Shown here piece after piece: positions 37,890 to 48,410 of a DNA stretch of 64,000 nucleotides. The stretch spans positions 26,615,465-26,679,464 of the forward strand of contig CM057464.1 of NCBI GenBank assembly GCA_030035585.1, written 5' to 3'. Both the position numbers and the translations under genes were made by a program. Position 1 is the stretch's first letter. Each line of letters opens with the position of its first letter. The notes beneath the pieces were generated by a model. That model ran no database searches and was not told where the DNA came from. It saw only the letters and a program-made list of their open reading frames with translations. Source of the stretch: Dugong dugon (Eukaryota > Chordata > Mammalia > Sirenia > Dugongidae).

Positions 37890-39797
37890 CTAGAAATTGA
37901 GGATCCCTTGAGCCCTGCATTGGAGTTCTGTCATTTTAACTCTGCCCTGAGAGGATTCATCTGCTTGAAAAAATGATTGTCCCTAATTCTCTACCCCTCT
38001 TTGCATGTAAAACCTTGGAAGGCCCTATCAGAGGTGGAAGGTAGTTCCCCATCTTTTTACTTTTGCATTAGCCATGTAACTTGCTTTTGAAAATGACATA
38101 GAAACTTTGGGATCTTAGACCTTGTGAGTTTTTTGGCTTGGCCTCTTGAGTCTTGGCCATTTTGATGGGAATAACATACTGCAGTTGACCTGTCCAAAGA
38201 ATATCAGAGACACACGTTGCAGAGCTGCTCAGACATCCCACAGAACTATGATTGTTGTTTTATACCACTGAGTTTTGGGAAGTTTGGAAATCCACTATTA
38301 CTCACGCTATAGCTGACTCTTAGAAGTTCTTGCTCCCTGTGTTTGCAAATGACCTCAGTTTTTAAGGACCAGTTGGCGTTTCTCCTTCTTTTCATACTTT
38401 CACAGAATTCTTTTCATCATTGAATTTTTCCATTATGCTCTCTTACTTTACTCAAAACACCTAAGAGTTAGCAGCTCATTTTTATGTGCTAATGATTACC
38501 TAGACAACTTCTAGACATGATCTAAAGTTACTCCTCAGCAAAGAAATTTCCCCTAACACATATATTATTACAGTGTTGAGAAACTCAAAATTATCAGGAT
38601 TGAGTGAAAATATGGTTCATCTTCAAATTCCCTTTTTAGGATTTTGAGGAAGAGTTAAGAGTTCTAGTCTCATTTGTTGGCTGGTGGTTCACATGTTTAT
38701 TCATAAATATCACTGAGCAGTCATCAAACACCAGGAAATATGCTGCATTTTGAAAATATAAGGCTACAAAGACACAGTTTTGCTATAAAAGAATGTAAAC
38801 CTCAGAAGGAAGGACTAGAGATGAAAATTAGCAATGCCACTTATTGTATTTGGGGGATTTTAGTATCCACTCAACAAATATTTAGTTATTTATTATTAAT
38901 TATATGCTGTTTTCTGTTTCTCAAAATCATATCACAGTAAGCCTATCAGTGCATGGGTACTATTTGTCATGTGCCCAGTGGAGTTTCTGTGGAGAGTCTT
39001 TGAAGGTGAATGTGCTGTAGTAATTACCTTTTTTTTTTCTGATGAATATGTCTACCTGTGTTATAGGAATCTAACACACCATCTGAGAGAACTAGTCAAT
39101 TTGCAGAGGGGATTTCAAACAGAAAATGTTTCAAAATCAAACAAACATAAACCATAGCTGAGAGAAACTGGGAGGATCCAACCAGCTCTGAATAAAATTT
39201 AAGTTTATGAAGTAGTAGAATATAACCTCAAGAATACTTCATGTGTCTTTTGGACATTTCCACAGCATCTCTCTGGGTATTACACTCACTTCTGAATGTT
39301 ATGTGGGTCTGACCTGTCCTGCAGTCTCTACTGGTTTATTCTTCACTATCTACAATGGTATTTTACTTCTGATTAGGTCATGTTCCTATGATATTCTGGT
39401 TATTGTAAAATTGGCGATATTTAAAAAAAGGTTTTACATGAATTAACATATTTTAAAGTATAATCCCTCCATGATAACATTTTCCACACCTTATGAAAGA
39501 AATTACACTGTATCCTTGTGGGTTCAATTTAGAAGCAGGAAATAATGTTATAATGCCCTTAAAATCATAAGGCTTACTCTACCTAGGTACTCAGGCTACT
39601 GAATTTAATTGTCATTTTGGAAGTCAGCAAGACTCACCACATGTTAACTCTGAACATTATCAACATTGGTTAGGGGAATATCCATATCTAACAGGATTTG
39701 GTTAACCATGGCTAACTTCTATTCCCCCCCAAAAAAAAATCATGCCAGCATTCTCTATCATCAAATAAATCTCTGAGATTTGAAAAACAAAACTCAC
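37890..39797. other. Intron 6 of the middle copy
   Basis: AT-rich sequence with no further exon seen. Short open frames at 38740-38940, 38969-39157 and 39243-39446 have no recognisable homology. Confidence 0.5.
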
Positions 39798-39884
39798 CAA
39801 AGATATAGAAGTTATAAGGCCATCCTATCATCTGGCAGAGGAGACCGCCAGCAGCAAAGATGATGAAGGATCCCAGCATTATCC
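39798..39884 (-). pseudogene. SLC17A4: Middle copy exon 6 (open)
   Basis: An 87 bp exon with CAG acceptor and GTGAGT donor, giving 'GIMLGSFIIFAAGGLLCQ' and 'MIGWPYNFYIFG'. It encodes a membrane helix. No lesion is visible. Confidence 0.85.
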
Positions 39885-39984
39885 CTGAAGACAAGATACA
39901 AGCATCTTCTAGGTGAGACATCCAGGTTCAGGACTCTGTGTGCTTCCTACTGACTGACGCTTTTGACGAAGCTGAGTTCCATAA

Positions 39985-40190
39985 TGATTACAAGTATGAG
40001 CTTTAATCCCGACTATATATGTTCAAATCCTGCTCCTTCATTCAGTAATTGTGTCATCTTGGGCAAGTTATTGATCTCTTTGTGTTTCAATTTCCTTATA
40101 TGTGAAATGGGAATAGTTATAGATAGCTGACTTATAAGATTGTTCTGAGGCTAAATTGAAATAATATGTGCAAAGCTTATTATGTGTAAA
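39985..40190 (+). repeat. MIR, near full length
   Basis: 'gttcaaatcctgctcc', 'atcttgggcaagttattgatc' in shortened form, and 'gtgaaatgggaatagtta' lie in MIR order. In intron 5 of the middle copy. Confidence 0.85.
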
Positions 40191-40395
40191 CAAATATATA
40201 TATAACATATATATGTGTAAACAAAGGTTTGACACAGACTAAGCATTAGGTTATGATCAAGAAAGAGAGTAAAAGTGGTTTATAGCAAAAACTATGGAGA
40301 CAGAGTATTGGGGTACAAGATTAGGTTCTCTTAATAGGCCAGTGCAGAGTATTATTGGACAGCCTATATAAAGTGAGGATTAGGGTATCAATTAC

Positions 40396-40483
40396 CTGAT
40401 GCAGCAATGTTGGTGAGTTGATTCCTTTCCCATGGAGGAGCCCATTTGACTTAAATTGAATGATAACCTGTTGTCACCATAAC
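40396..40483 (-). pseudogene. SLC17A4: Middle copy exon 5 (TAA)
   Basis: Reads 'VMVTTGYHSI', stop, 'VKWAPPWERNQLTNIAAS'. The family has Trp at the stop position. Acceptor CAG and donor GTAATT are kept; length 88 bp as expected. The 'VKWAPP-ER' segment is the conserved loop motif after helix 4. Confidence 0.88.
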
Positions 40484-40551
40484 CTGAAAATTCATCGTTG
40501 GATGTGTGCACTCATTCTGAAACCGCTCATACATAGAAAACCGCTGGGTAC

Positions 40552-40785
40552 CTCGGCTATGCCTTGGACAACCTGAATGACAATAAGCAATGTCACTCCA
40601 GTATCAGCTGCCAGTGGAATGAACATGGTCAGGACTGAAGAAATGAACAAGCCAGCACCAACCACATGCTTGGTTCCAAATATTCTGTCCACATAGCCAG
40701 TAGGGATTGGAGCTAAGAAGGAGGCATAGTTGAGGGAGCTGAGGATGATTCCCTGGATTTCAGGACTCCAGTCATACACAGGGGT
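40552..40785 (-). pseudogene. SLC17A4: Middle copy exon 4 (acceptor lost)
   Basis: An open 78-codon exon, exactly the family length: '[17 protein letters not shown]', '[18 protein letters not shown]', '[18 protein letters not shown]'. It encodes helices 2-4 of the major-facilitator fold. The base pair before the exon is AA, not AG, with a pyrimidine tract upstream, so splicing into this exon should fail. The donor is GTACCC. Confidence 0.85.
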
Positions 40786-41139
40786 TTAAAGAACAAAGAG
40801 AATCTCATGTTTATTTATCTTTGGTTAGAATGTTGACAGTCTTTATTGTGAGGACTGAAAGGCAAAAAATAATGAGGAGTTCTTCTTCCTTTACCTTTCT
40901 CCAATTCATCCAATCTACCAATTTCATCAAAAAAAACTCAATATGTGCCCAACATATTCTTTCCCCTTAACCTGACACAATTAACCAACCATTTGAAATA
41001 AAAGAGAGCCTGTACAGAAAGCCTATAAATAGAAACAATCATATACATGCAATGTAATTTTTAAAAAAGTGGAAGAAATGAAGAGAAAGTAGAAATAAAC
41101 CCATGACATTCATTTGTGGAGATTTTCATCATTGTAGAG

Positions 41140-41312
41140 GATGTAACCCTCTACGACCAAGTAGAACTACCCAGTAGGGTTTCATAGGGTGTAATCTTTA
41201 CAGGAGCTCATTGCTAGGTCTTTTCTCCCGAGGAGCAGGAGCAGCTCATGGATTCAAACCACCAACCTCCTTTCACTTAGCTGAGTGCTTAACCATTGCA
41301 CGACCAGGACAC
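41140..41312 (-). mobile_element. AfroSINE, minus strand
   Basis: On the minus strand: 'cctggtcgtgcaatgg', 'ttaagcactcagctaagtg' and the body to 'tactcggtcgtagagg'-like decay. Nearly full length, old. In intron 3. Confidence 0.8.
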
Positions 41313-41350
41313 AGTCTCTCTATATATCTGTATCTATACCCGTTGATGTT

Positions 41351-41395
41351 GAAATTTAGCAGCTAAGCTCCTAACCACTGTGCCACCAGAGCTCC
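41351..41395 (-). mobile_element. AfroSINE head fragment
   Basis: Only the tRNA-like head: 'gagctctggtggcacagtgg', then 'ttaggagcttagctgc'. The body is missing. Confidence 0.7.
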
Positions 41396-41410
41396 ATCTA
41401 TATCTATATT

Positions 41411-41548
41411 CCCCCTTAAATTTTAAAATCTGTGTCTTTTATTCTGATTAGTACTAGGTTACACTCATAGACACTAAGTATGGATCTAATTTCCTTAGAT
41501 ACGTATTATGCTTCTTGTATGGTCCCTGAATCATAGTAGATTTTTAAT
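41411..41548 (+). repeat. Local direct repeat, left arm
   Basis: 'ttaaattttaaaatctg', 'tcatagacactaagta' and 'cctgaatcatagta' recur in the same order at 41691-41826. The spacing is about 280 bp, with an AfroSINE between the arms. Confidence 0.8.
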
Positions 41549-41559
41549 AAGTATAATTC

Positions 41560-41685
41560 AGCTCCTAACCAAAAGGCTGGCAGTTCAAATCCACCAGCTG
41601 CTCCTTGGAAACCCAATGGGGCAGTTCTAGTCTGTCCTAGAAGGTTGCTATGAGTCAGAATGGACTCGACAGCAACAGGTTTTTT
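41560..41685 (+). mobile_element. AfroSINE, plus strand, between repeat arms
   Basis: 'gctcctaaccaaaaggctgg', 'cttggaaacccaatggggc', 'gagtcagaatggactcgac'. The beginning of the head is missing. Confidence 0.85.
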
Positions 41686-41690
41686 ATATA

Positions 41691-41826
41691 GTCCCTTTAA
41701 TTTTAGAATCTGTTTCTTTTATTCTAATTTAGTCTCAGGTTACAGTCATAGACACTAAGTAAGGATACAATCTCCTTATATATATATTATGTTCCTTGTG
41801 TTGTTCTTGGCCCATAGTAAGTTCTC
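41691..41826 (+). repeat. Local direct repeat, right arm
   Basis: Second copy of 41411-41548. It runs into the start of block B homology at 41826. Confidence 0.8.
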
Positions 41827-41929
41827 AGTAAATATTTTCTGATTAAATGAATCACAGCTTTTGAAAAGGTAGTCCATTCAGTCAAATCATTTTAGACAAA
41901 GAAAGAATCCAGAGTATCATTATACTTAC

Positions 41930-42128
41930 CACTGCTTTAAATTCCTTTAGAGTTTCATTCCAATAGTCCTGGGAGTCAGTGGGGGGCCTTTCTGTGGAGG
42001 CATTGGGGTGGCTGGGTGGGGCCATGTTGTTCATCATAGTTGGGATGGCAATGCTCAAGTTCATTTGTTGGGTGGAAATTGTAAGAGTAGCAAGATGATG
42101 GACAGTCCATGTCAGACTGAACAAATGT
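41930..42128 (-). pseudogene. SLC17A4: Middle copy exon 3 (TGA and 7 bp deletion)
   Basis: Spliced to exon 2 the frame reads N-I-C-S-V then TGA, where the family has Arg (probably CGA to TGA). The left copy has the same stop. A 7 bp deletion follows ('TGTAATT' of the left copy is missing). After it another frame gives 'QQMNLSIAIPTMMNN' and 'NASTERPPTDSQDYWNETL'. The NxS/T sites here belong to the large extracellular loop between helices 1 and 2. Donor GTAAGT and acceptor CAG are intact. Confidence 0.9.
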
Positions 42129-43236
42129 CTGAGATGAGAGGGCACAGAAAGTTTTATAATCAGAATGTTCTTTCTTATCCTGCCTAAGCCAGGAAGATTG
42201 GTGTCTGAATCAGAAATACAGGGAGTTCAGATGTTTCCCTATAGGTGTTTAGTGGATACCCGTTCCCTTGAGAGGTGAGAGAGGAAGTTTCTCAAGTAGA
42301 GACTTAAAGAATGGGTGGAATTGACCAGCAGAGTAAGCATTGGGGAAGAGTAGGCTAGGGTTTAATTAGAGAAGTATTTAAACTTCATCTTGATACTGTA
42401 ATCTAGGCTTGCACAAAATTTGTCAGTGTTCCATGGCAGCTTTAGGGCTTTCCCTGGGGTTGAATCCAGATAATTTAGTTTGACAGCAGCTGGAAGAGGT
42501 TGATAGACTGTCCCTGCAAAGAAAGCTCAAGGGTAATATATGGTCATGTTCCTCAAGACATGTGGGAACACAGTTTCCAGGCTGCTTCCAGGGAGCAAAA
42601 TCACAGGGAATGACCAGCACTGCTAAGTTTCAGGAAATGACAGATCTTCACCTTTGGTTTAACTCTGACAGCACTTAAGCAACATACCTCCATCCACAAA
42701 AATTTACGTTAGAATGTGTATCAATATCATGTTGATATGGCAGATTCAAGAGGATGGCCACATGAAGTGTTGCTTCTTTCTAGCCAAGAACGGGTATGCT
42801 TCCTAATGGTTTCAAGACTTTTTCTGTGCAACGGTGGAATTTTATAGTTATTGTCAGTTATTCCTCACACTCTTTTTATAATACTCTGTATTGCTTCTGT
42901 AACTGAGTTCTTTTTTCTATTATTTTCATTCATGATTTTCTCCTGGGTTCTGACTTAAAAATTATTGTTTGATTATTTGATTATTCTTTGCCATTTGTAA
43001 CACTTATTTTATTCTTTTGGGTAATTTTATTCACTGGTATTTTCAAAAAAATGTTAAATAAGAGTGATGATAGTGGGCATTCTTGTCACAGCTGAATTTA
43101 CTGGAAATGCTTCCCTATGCCATTGATTATGCTGGTGGTTACTGATATGCCATGTACTTTGATTATATTAAGCTCTTCTATTGGTATCATTAATATTTTT
43201 ATGGGAATATATGATTTTTTTCAAAGATATTTTAAT

Positions 43237-43385
43237 CCTGATGTCAGATGCCTAGATTCCAATCTCTGCTGCTCTGCTTACAGCTGTATGTCCTTGGGTG
43301 TCTGCAGTCTCAGTATCTTATCTGGAAAATTGGGAAAATAATGTGCTTACCTCATTGTGATGAAGACTGAAAAATTAATTTAAGT
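43237..43385 (+). repeat. MIR fragment, block B
   Basis: Paralogue of 14098-14245: 'cttgggtgtctgcagtc', 'tggaaaattgggaaaata'. Confidence 0.7.
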
Positions 43386-43635
43386 TCATATAATTGCTAC
43401 TGATAATATTTGAATACCCTTTCAGTTTTCATTTTTTGGAATGATCACTTCTTGTTCTTAATAACGAGACTGTCTTTAACGAATTATTTTATCTAATTTG
43501 CTTTAGATCCTTTGTAGCTGTATAGAATTATTGGCACTGGTGGTAGCAAGAGGATGTTGTATAGCACCAAAACAGAAGTCAAGGTGGCATAGATCTCAGT
43601 GTTATCCAGAACAAGACACCAGCACATGATTTTAC

Positions 43636-43748
43636 TTTTCCTGGAGTTTTGAGCTTGAGCCGTGTGTAAATTACCATGGTTGGAAATCTCACCTTCTGTG
43701 GTGTTGATTTCAGCTACAGTAGACATTCTGGTTTTCTCCTCCCAGGGC
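43636..43748 (-). pseudogene. SLC17A4: Middle copy exon 2 (ATG retained)
   Basis: ATG at 43724-43726 starts 'MSTVAEINTTEGEISNHG', followed by 'NLHTAQAQNSRK'. This is the SLC17A4 cytoplasmic N-terminus. The exon ends in phase 1 with donor GTAAAA; the acceptor is CAG at 43749-43751. The reading frame is intact here. Confidence 0.88.
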
Positions 43749-43884
43749 CTGACATTTACCTACAAAAATAAAAGAATACAGAAGTAAGCACATACAGAGA
43801 GAGAAGCGTCCTGTATCTCGTATGAGACTGTCCCAATCCTTTTCTTAAGAATTTGGAGAAATTTCTTTTTGGTGAGAAAAGTGC

Positions 43885-44030
43885 TAGAGTTCAGGAGACC
43901 TGACTGGTCATCCTGGCTCTATCAGTAACCGATTATTTAGCGTTGGGAAGATCACAGTTGCTCTGGAGCTTAGTTTCTTTGTCTCTAAAATAAGGAGTCT
44001 GGCCAATATTATAAATTATTTCTGGTTCTG
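43885..44030 (+). repeat. MIR-like fragment, block B
   Basis: Paralogue of 14725-14890: 'gttcaggagacctgactgg', 'tctctaaaataaggagtc'. Confidence 0.5.
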
Positions 44031-47000
44031 TGTTCTCACGTCTCTCAACTGGAATCATTATCAACAGTATGATAAAACTTAAAGACAACCTTATTGAAAA
44101 TTTATTTGGAAGATTCCAATGGATGAAAATACCTGAAAAATGATCTATTATAAATACATAGGTATAATAGATTAAATATAGCAAACCTCTTTTTAAATGA
44201 TAGCTGCTAAGATAGTAAGAGATATCCCCATGGATGAAATGAAAAGTTAGAGGCATCAGCTAACTCTTTGGTGGCCCTGGGATTGGGGGTTAGAGATGCA
44301 TCAGTTTCAGTAATGCAGTGGCTTGGGATCCAGGCTTCTATAGGGATGATGGACAAAGCCCAGGCCAGGCAGATCCTAATATAGACCCAGAAAACTGGAA
44401 GGGCTTCACACTCAGTTCAATGGGCTCTGCCTATTGCAACAGTGAGAAGGCAGTGACTCTCATCTACCTTGTCCTCAGTTCTGGTGTGAAAATAAAGAGC
44501 TTCCGTTTGAGACTCTGACAATTCATAACCATATTAAGAGGAGTCAGTATCTGCAGTTCACACTACCTGCATTGTCAGAGAACTTCTCCACAGCTGATAA
44601 ACTGACCTAAGAATTGGGCATAGGCTGGTTTGCTCAACCCCAACCACATAGACTTACTGTAGATAAAGCTCCATGTAATAAGAGCTCGAATCCAAAATTT
44701 ATAAACACTTACAAGAGTGATCCATCAGAAGTCCTCTGACTCAATGCACAGCACGATTATTCTGCTGAAAACTTTCTTATATAGAAGATACTGATAAAGA
44801 TATCATATAAACATGCTAAAATGTTTGAAGAAATAAAAGATGGCCTCAAAAACATAAAATGAGTCCAAGACATCAAGAAAAAACATTAATCCACCCAGCC
44901 CAGAGAGTACAAAGTGCTGGATCATGAGGGTTCCAGGCAAAAGACACTTCCTGCTCCTGACTCTCCTCTATCTCCCTGTCACCAGCCCTAAAACAATCAG
45001 AAGCCTCATTTAGCAAGAGTGAGGGGAACAAATGAGAGAGGAGGAACAAAAAGCCACACCAAACAATGCCCCCTTCCAAGCACAAGCTAGAAGAGGTGAG
45101 AAGCTTTCATTTAAGATACAGGTTGGAGTTTTCTGCATTTCATTGGACTGGATCTATTAATTATAAGATGAGATTATTTGGAGTCTAAAAATAACCAGAA
45201 GACTTTTTAGTATCTAAAAATGATCAGAGGCGTTGTGGGACTGTGAAGATTATAAAGGGAAGTAAGAGTGAGGCAGGGGTTGTTGGTGAAATAAAATTGC
45301 TTTCCACTTGCTGTCTATTTCTAGAGTAAAGGCAAAATTTTTGTTTTGGACATGTTGGCTTCTTGATGCCTGTTAGACCCAGAAGGGAAGATTGCCAAGT
45401 AGGGCATTGTGTTATGAGTCTGTAGCTCAGGATAGAAGGAAATACAAGTTTGGAAATCATCAGCTTTATCTAATTATTTGAAGGCTGGCTAAATAAGCAA
45501 GAACCAGCAAAAAAAAATGGGGCCAACTATTCTTACATCAGTTTCCTCTGCCAAGACAGGTTTCTCTATCTGTTCCCTTTGAAAGCAATTCACTGTACAA
45601 TGCTACTTAAATTGCTGGGCAAAGCTATTAATAGCTCAACTGTCATTTCTATCTGGTCTCCACACTGAAAATTTTTTCCCGTAAGAAAAACAGCCCAGGG
45701 CTCTCGTTCATAGCTCCCAAGTAAAAGATGTCTGCCCCAAACTCTTCATCCCATTACCTGCTTCCCAAAGGCATTTGCAAATTATTTTATTTTATTTTCC
45801 CCATTTAGAGGTCAGGGAAATTTTAGGGGGCCTGATTTGTTTTAATCAATTTGATCTTTCAGCCCTGATTAAAGTCTTCCTCTGCCAGAAGTCAACATTT
45901 ACATTTATTGTCTCACCAGAGATTTGATCAGCACTTTTTAAAATTAATGAATCACACAAAACAAGTCCAATATATGAATCATAAACTTCAGATTGTCCAG
46001 TTTATTTCTAATATTTACATAATAGTAACCCTTAAAAGTACACTGTTAAATAGTGATTCACCTCCAGATCCTTCTGATTATTCAGACAATCCCTCTGCAG
46101 CTATCTTGTTGGAGGCATTTCATTCCCTGGAGAGTAGGGATCTTGTTTCTTTTAGGAAAAGGTGACATACTCTTTCACTTTTCACAACTATCCCAGGAGA
46201 GAGGAGTCCTTTTCCCCACTCCCACAATTGCAAAACAGCAGATTCAGCTAGCTGCTCTCTGAGGGAAAAGACAGCCATTCCCACATCTCAGAAGCAGAAG
46301 AGTAAGAGAAAAGATGCCGGCTAACCTGAGGGGGGAGTGCAGAGTCCTCATTCCTTTCCCATAATCTCTCTCAGTTTATTACAATTTTATAATCCCCAGG
46401 AGGTAAATGATTACCCTAAGCCTTTATTTGTCTTGTTAACAAATGGGAGGATTTTATTGGATTAATTGTTTAATTTTCAACCTTACTTCTACTTTTTCAC
46501 TGATAAACAGAGCAAGCTCATTAAAATCTTCTTCATCCTTCAAGCCTATCTCAGAGGTCACGTACATCTTCCCTCATCTCCAATCTGAATCCAGGTCTCC
46601 TTTGTATTGGATCTCCACACCATATGCTCTTTGGTTACAGCACTTGTCATTTTCACAGGTCTGTCAGGATGATTATCTTCTTCATGGGGATAGGCTATAT
46701 CTACTGCATTTTGGGTCTTCCCACAACCTTTTCCCTATTTAATAGAATTGAGCTACTCACAGAGTGGAATTTAATATATTTTGTTTAATTGAATGATTTT
46801 TGTGGTTTTATGAATATAACTATTTGCATTTTTTCTGTGAAAATAACCACCCTATAATTTGCTCCTTTTTGAAGTAAAAGATTTCAGATTTGTGCACACC
46901 TGCAGTCTTTTTCCTCACCTCCAATTCAGTCCTGAACCCACTCCAAACAGACCTTTGCCCTCCTGCACCAATTGATCAAGCGAGTGCCTTTGAAAGGGAG

Positions 47001-47424
47001 CAATGACCTCGGTGCTGGCAAATCCAGTGGTCACTTCACAGGCCTTTTCTATCAACACTTGACACTCCCTCTTGAAGCCTTGTTTCCCAAGATTGACACA
47101 CACAAGCTCTGGCCTGATTTTTCTGGTGCCTATTTGTCTCTCCTTCTCAGTCTTTATTTGCTGAAACTTCATCTTTTCCCTGACCTCTGAATATTGGTAT
47201 GTCCCAGGACTCTGACCTTGAAGCTCTTCTCTAATAAATTCACTCCCAGGGTGATCCCAGCTGGTCTCTTTTCCTTACATGCCTTCTCTCTGACAGTGGG
47301 TTCTCTTTGACCTCTTCCCTGGGCTCCGAACTGGTGGCTTCAGCTGCTTTCATCTCTGCTTAAGTATCTAAAAGCTACCTCTGTCTTCACATGGCCACAA
47401 GCAGAACTTCTGGGTCCCCCTCCA

Positions 47425-47919
47425 TCAAGGATTGAATTGTGTTCCCCCAAAATATCTGTCAACTTGGCTGGGTCATGATGCCCAGTATTGTATAATTGTG
47501 TACCATTTTGTAATCTGATGTGATTTCCTTATGTGTTGGAAATTCAATCACTATGATCTAATAAGATGGATTAGTGGCAGTTATACTGATGAGGTAGGTA
47601 TACAAGATTGGATAGTGTCTTAAGCCAATCTCTTTTAAGATATAAAAGAGCCACATGGGAACCTCATACCACCAAGAAGGTAGTGCTGGGAGCAAAGCGC
47701 ATCCTTTGGACCTGAGGTTCCTGCACAGAGAAGCTCCCAGACCAAGGGAAGATTGATGACATGGACCTTCCTCCAGAGCCAACAGAGAAGGCGTTCCCTT
47801 GGAACCGACGCCCTGAATTTGGACTTGTAGCCTACTGGACCATGAGAGAACCAAATTCTCTTTGTTAAAGCCATCCACTTGTGGTATTTCTGTTGGAGCA
47901 GCACTAGATGACTAAGACA
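47425..47919 (+). mobile_element. MaLR-like solo LTR (block B only)
   Basis: 'attgaattgtgttcccccaa', 'caacttggctgggtcatgat' and the end 'ctagatgactaagaca'. The flanks share 'ccctcca' (47418-47424 and 47920-47926), a probable target duplication. Block A has the empty site near 19963. Noncoding. Confidence 0.7.
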
Positions 47920-48368
47920 CCCTCCAAATCACTGCTGCCCCAGGCTTCCCCATCTCAGTTCTACTGGCTCCTGTGTTAATCTGGCCAAAAACCTTGGAGT
48001 CCTCTTTGATTTTGATTTCCCTCAGGACTCACCATTCATTTCACCAGCATGTTCTGTGAGTTGCACCTTCCAATCTTTCCCCAAATATCATTATTTTTTA
48101 TTTCCTACATGCTTAACACAATCATCTATCACTGGGTAAATAATATAGACCCCCAAGCTGGTCCCACTGTTTCTACTCTCTCTCTTTCAGTCCATCCCCA
48201 CATAGGAAGCAGAAGGTTTAAAATGTAAATATAATCATGTTACTTCCTGGTTTACAAACCTTCTAGAGCATTCCCAGTGATCTTAAGACTTTTTAATGTA
48301 TTTGTGTTGTTTCTTTAAAACTCCTCTTTAAGGTTCTGTAGATAAGAGCCAATGACTCATTTAAATCC

Positions 48369-48410
48369 TCCTATGAGTTGGAATTGACTCTATGGCAATG
48401 AGTTTCTTTG
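48369..48410 (+). mobile_element. AfroSINE 3' tail fragment
   Basis: 'gagttggaattgactctatg' followed by 'gcaatgag' matches the 3' end of AfroSINEs. Absent from block A (near 20900). Confidence 0.55.

Larger units (their letters stand above)
24000..43748 (-). pseudogene. SLC17A4: SLC17A4-like unprocessed pseudogene, middle copy (exons 2-12)
   Basis: All coding exons with introns can be followed from 43748 down to the stop at 24000. The exon order and phases are those of SLC17A4. Lesions seen: TGA in exon 3; a 7 bp deletion in exon 3; acceptor AA instead of AG at exon 4; TAA in exon 5 (40451-40453); a 1 bp deletion in exon 8; TGA in exon 11 (25835-25837); a 4 bp deletion in exon 12. Exons 2, 6, 7, 9 and 10 are open. 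L1-2 (7.7 kb) lies antisense in intron 8. Because introns are kept, this arose by DNA duplication, not retrotransposition. In humans SLC17A4 lies in a cluster with SLC17A1, A2 and A3. Confidence 0.93.

Noticed and set aside
24000-43748. Assignment to SLC17A1, SLC17A2 or SLC17A3
   Set aside because: The N-terminus, the 'NASTERP-TDSQ-YWNETLKEF' loop in parts, and '[11 protein letters not shown]' fit SLC17A4 better than my recollection of the other members; a tree would settle it.
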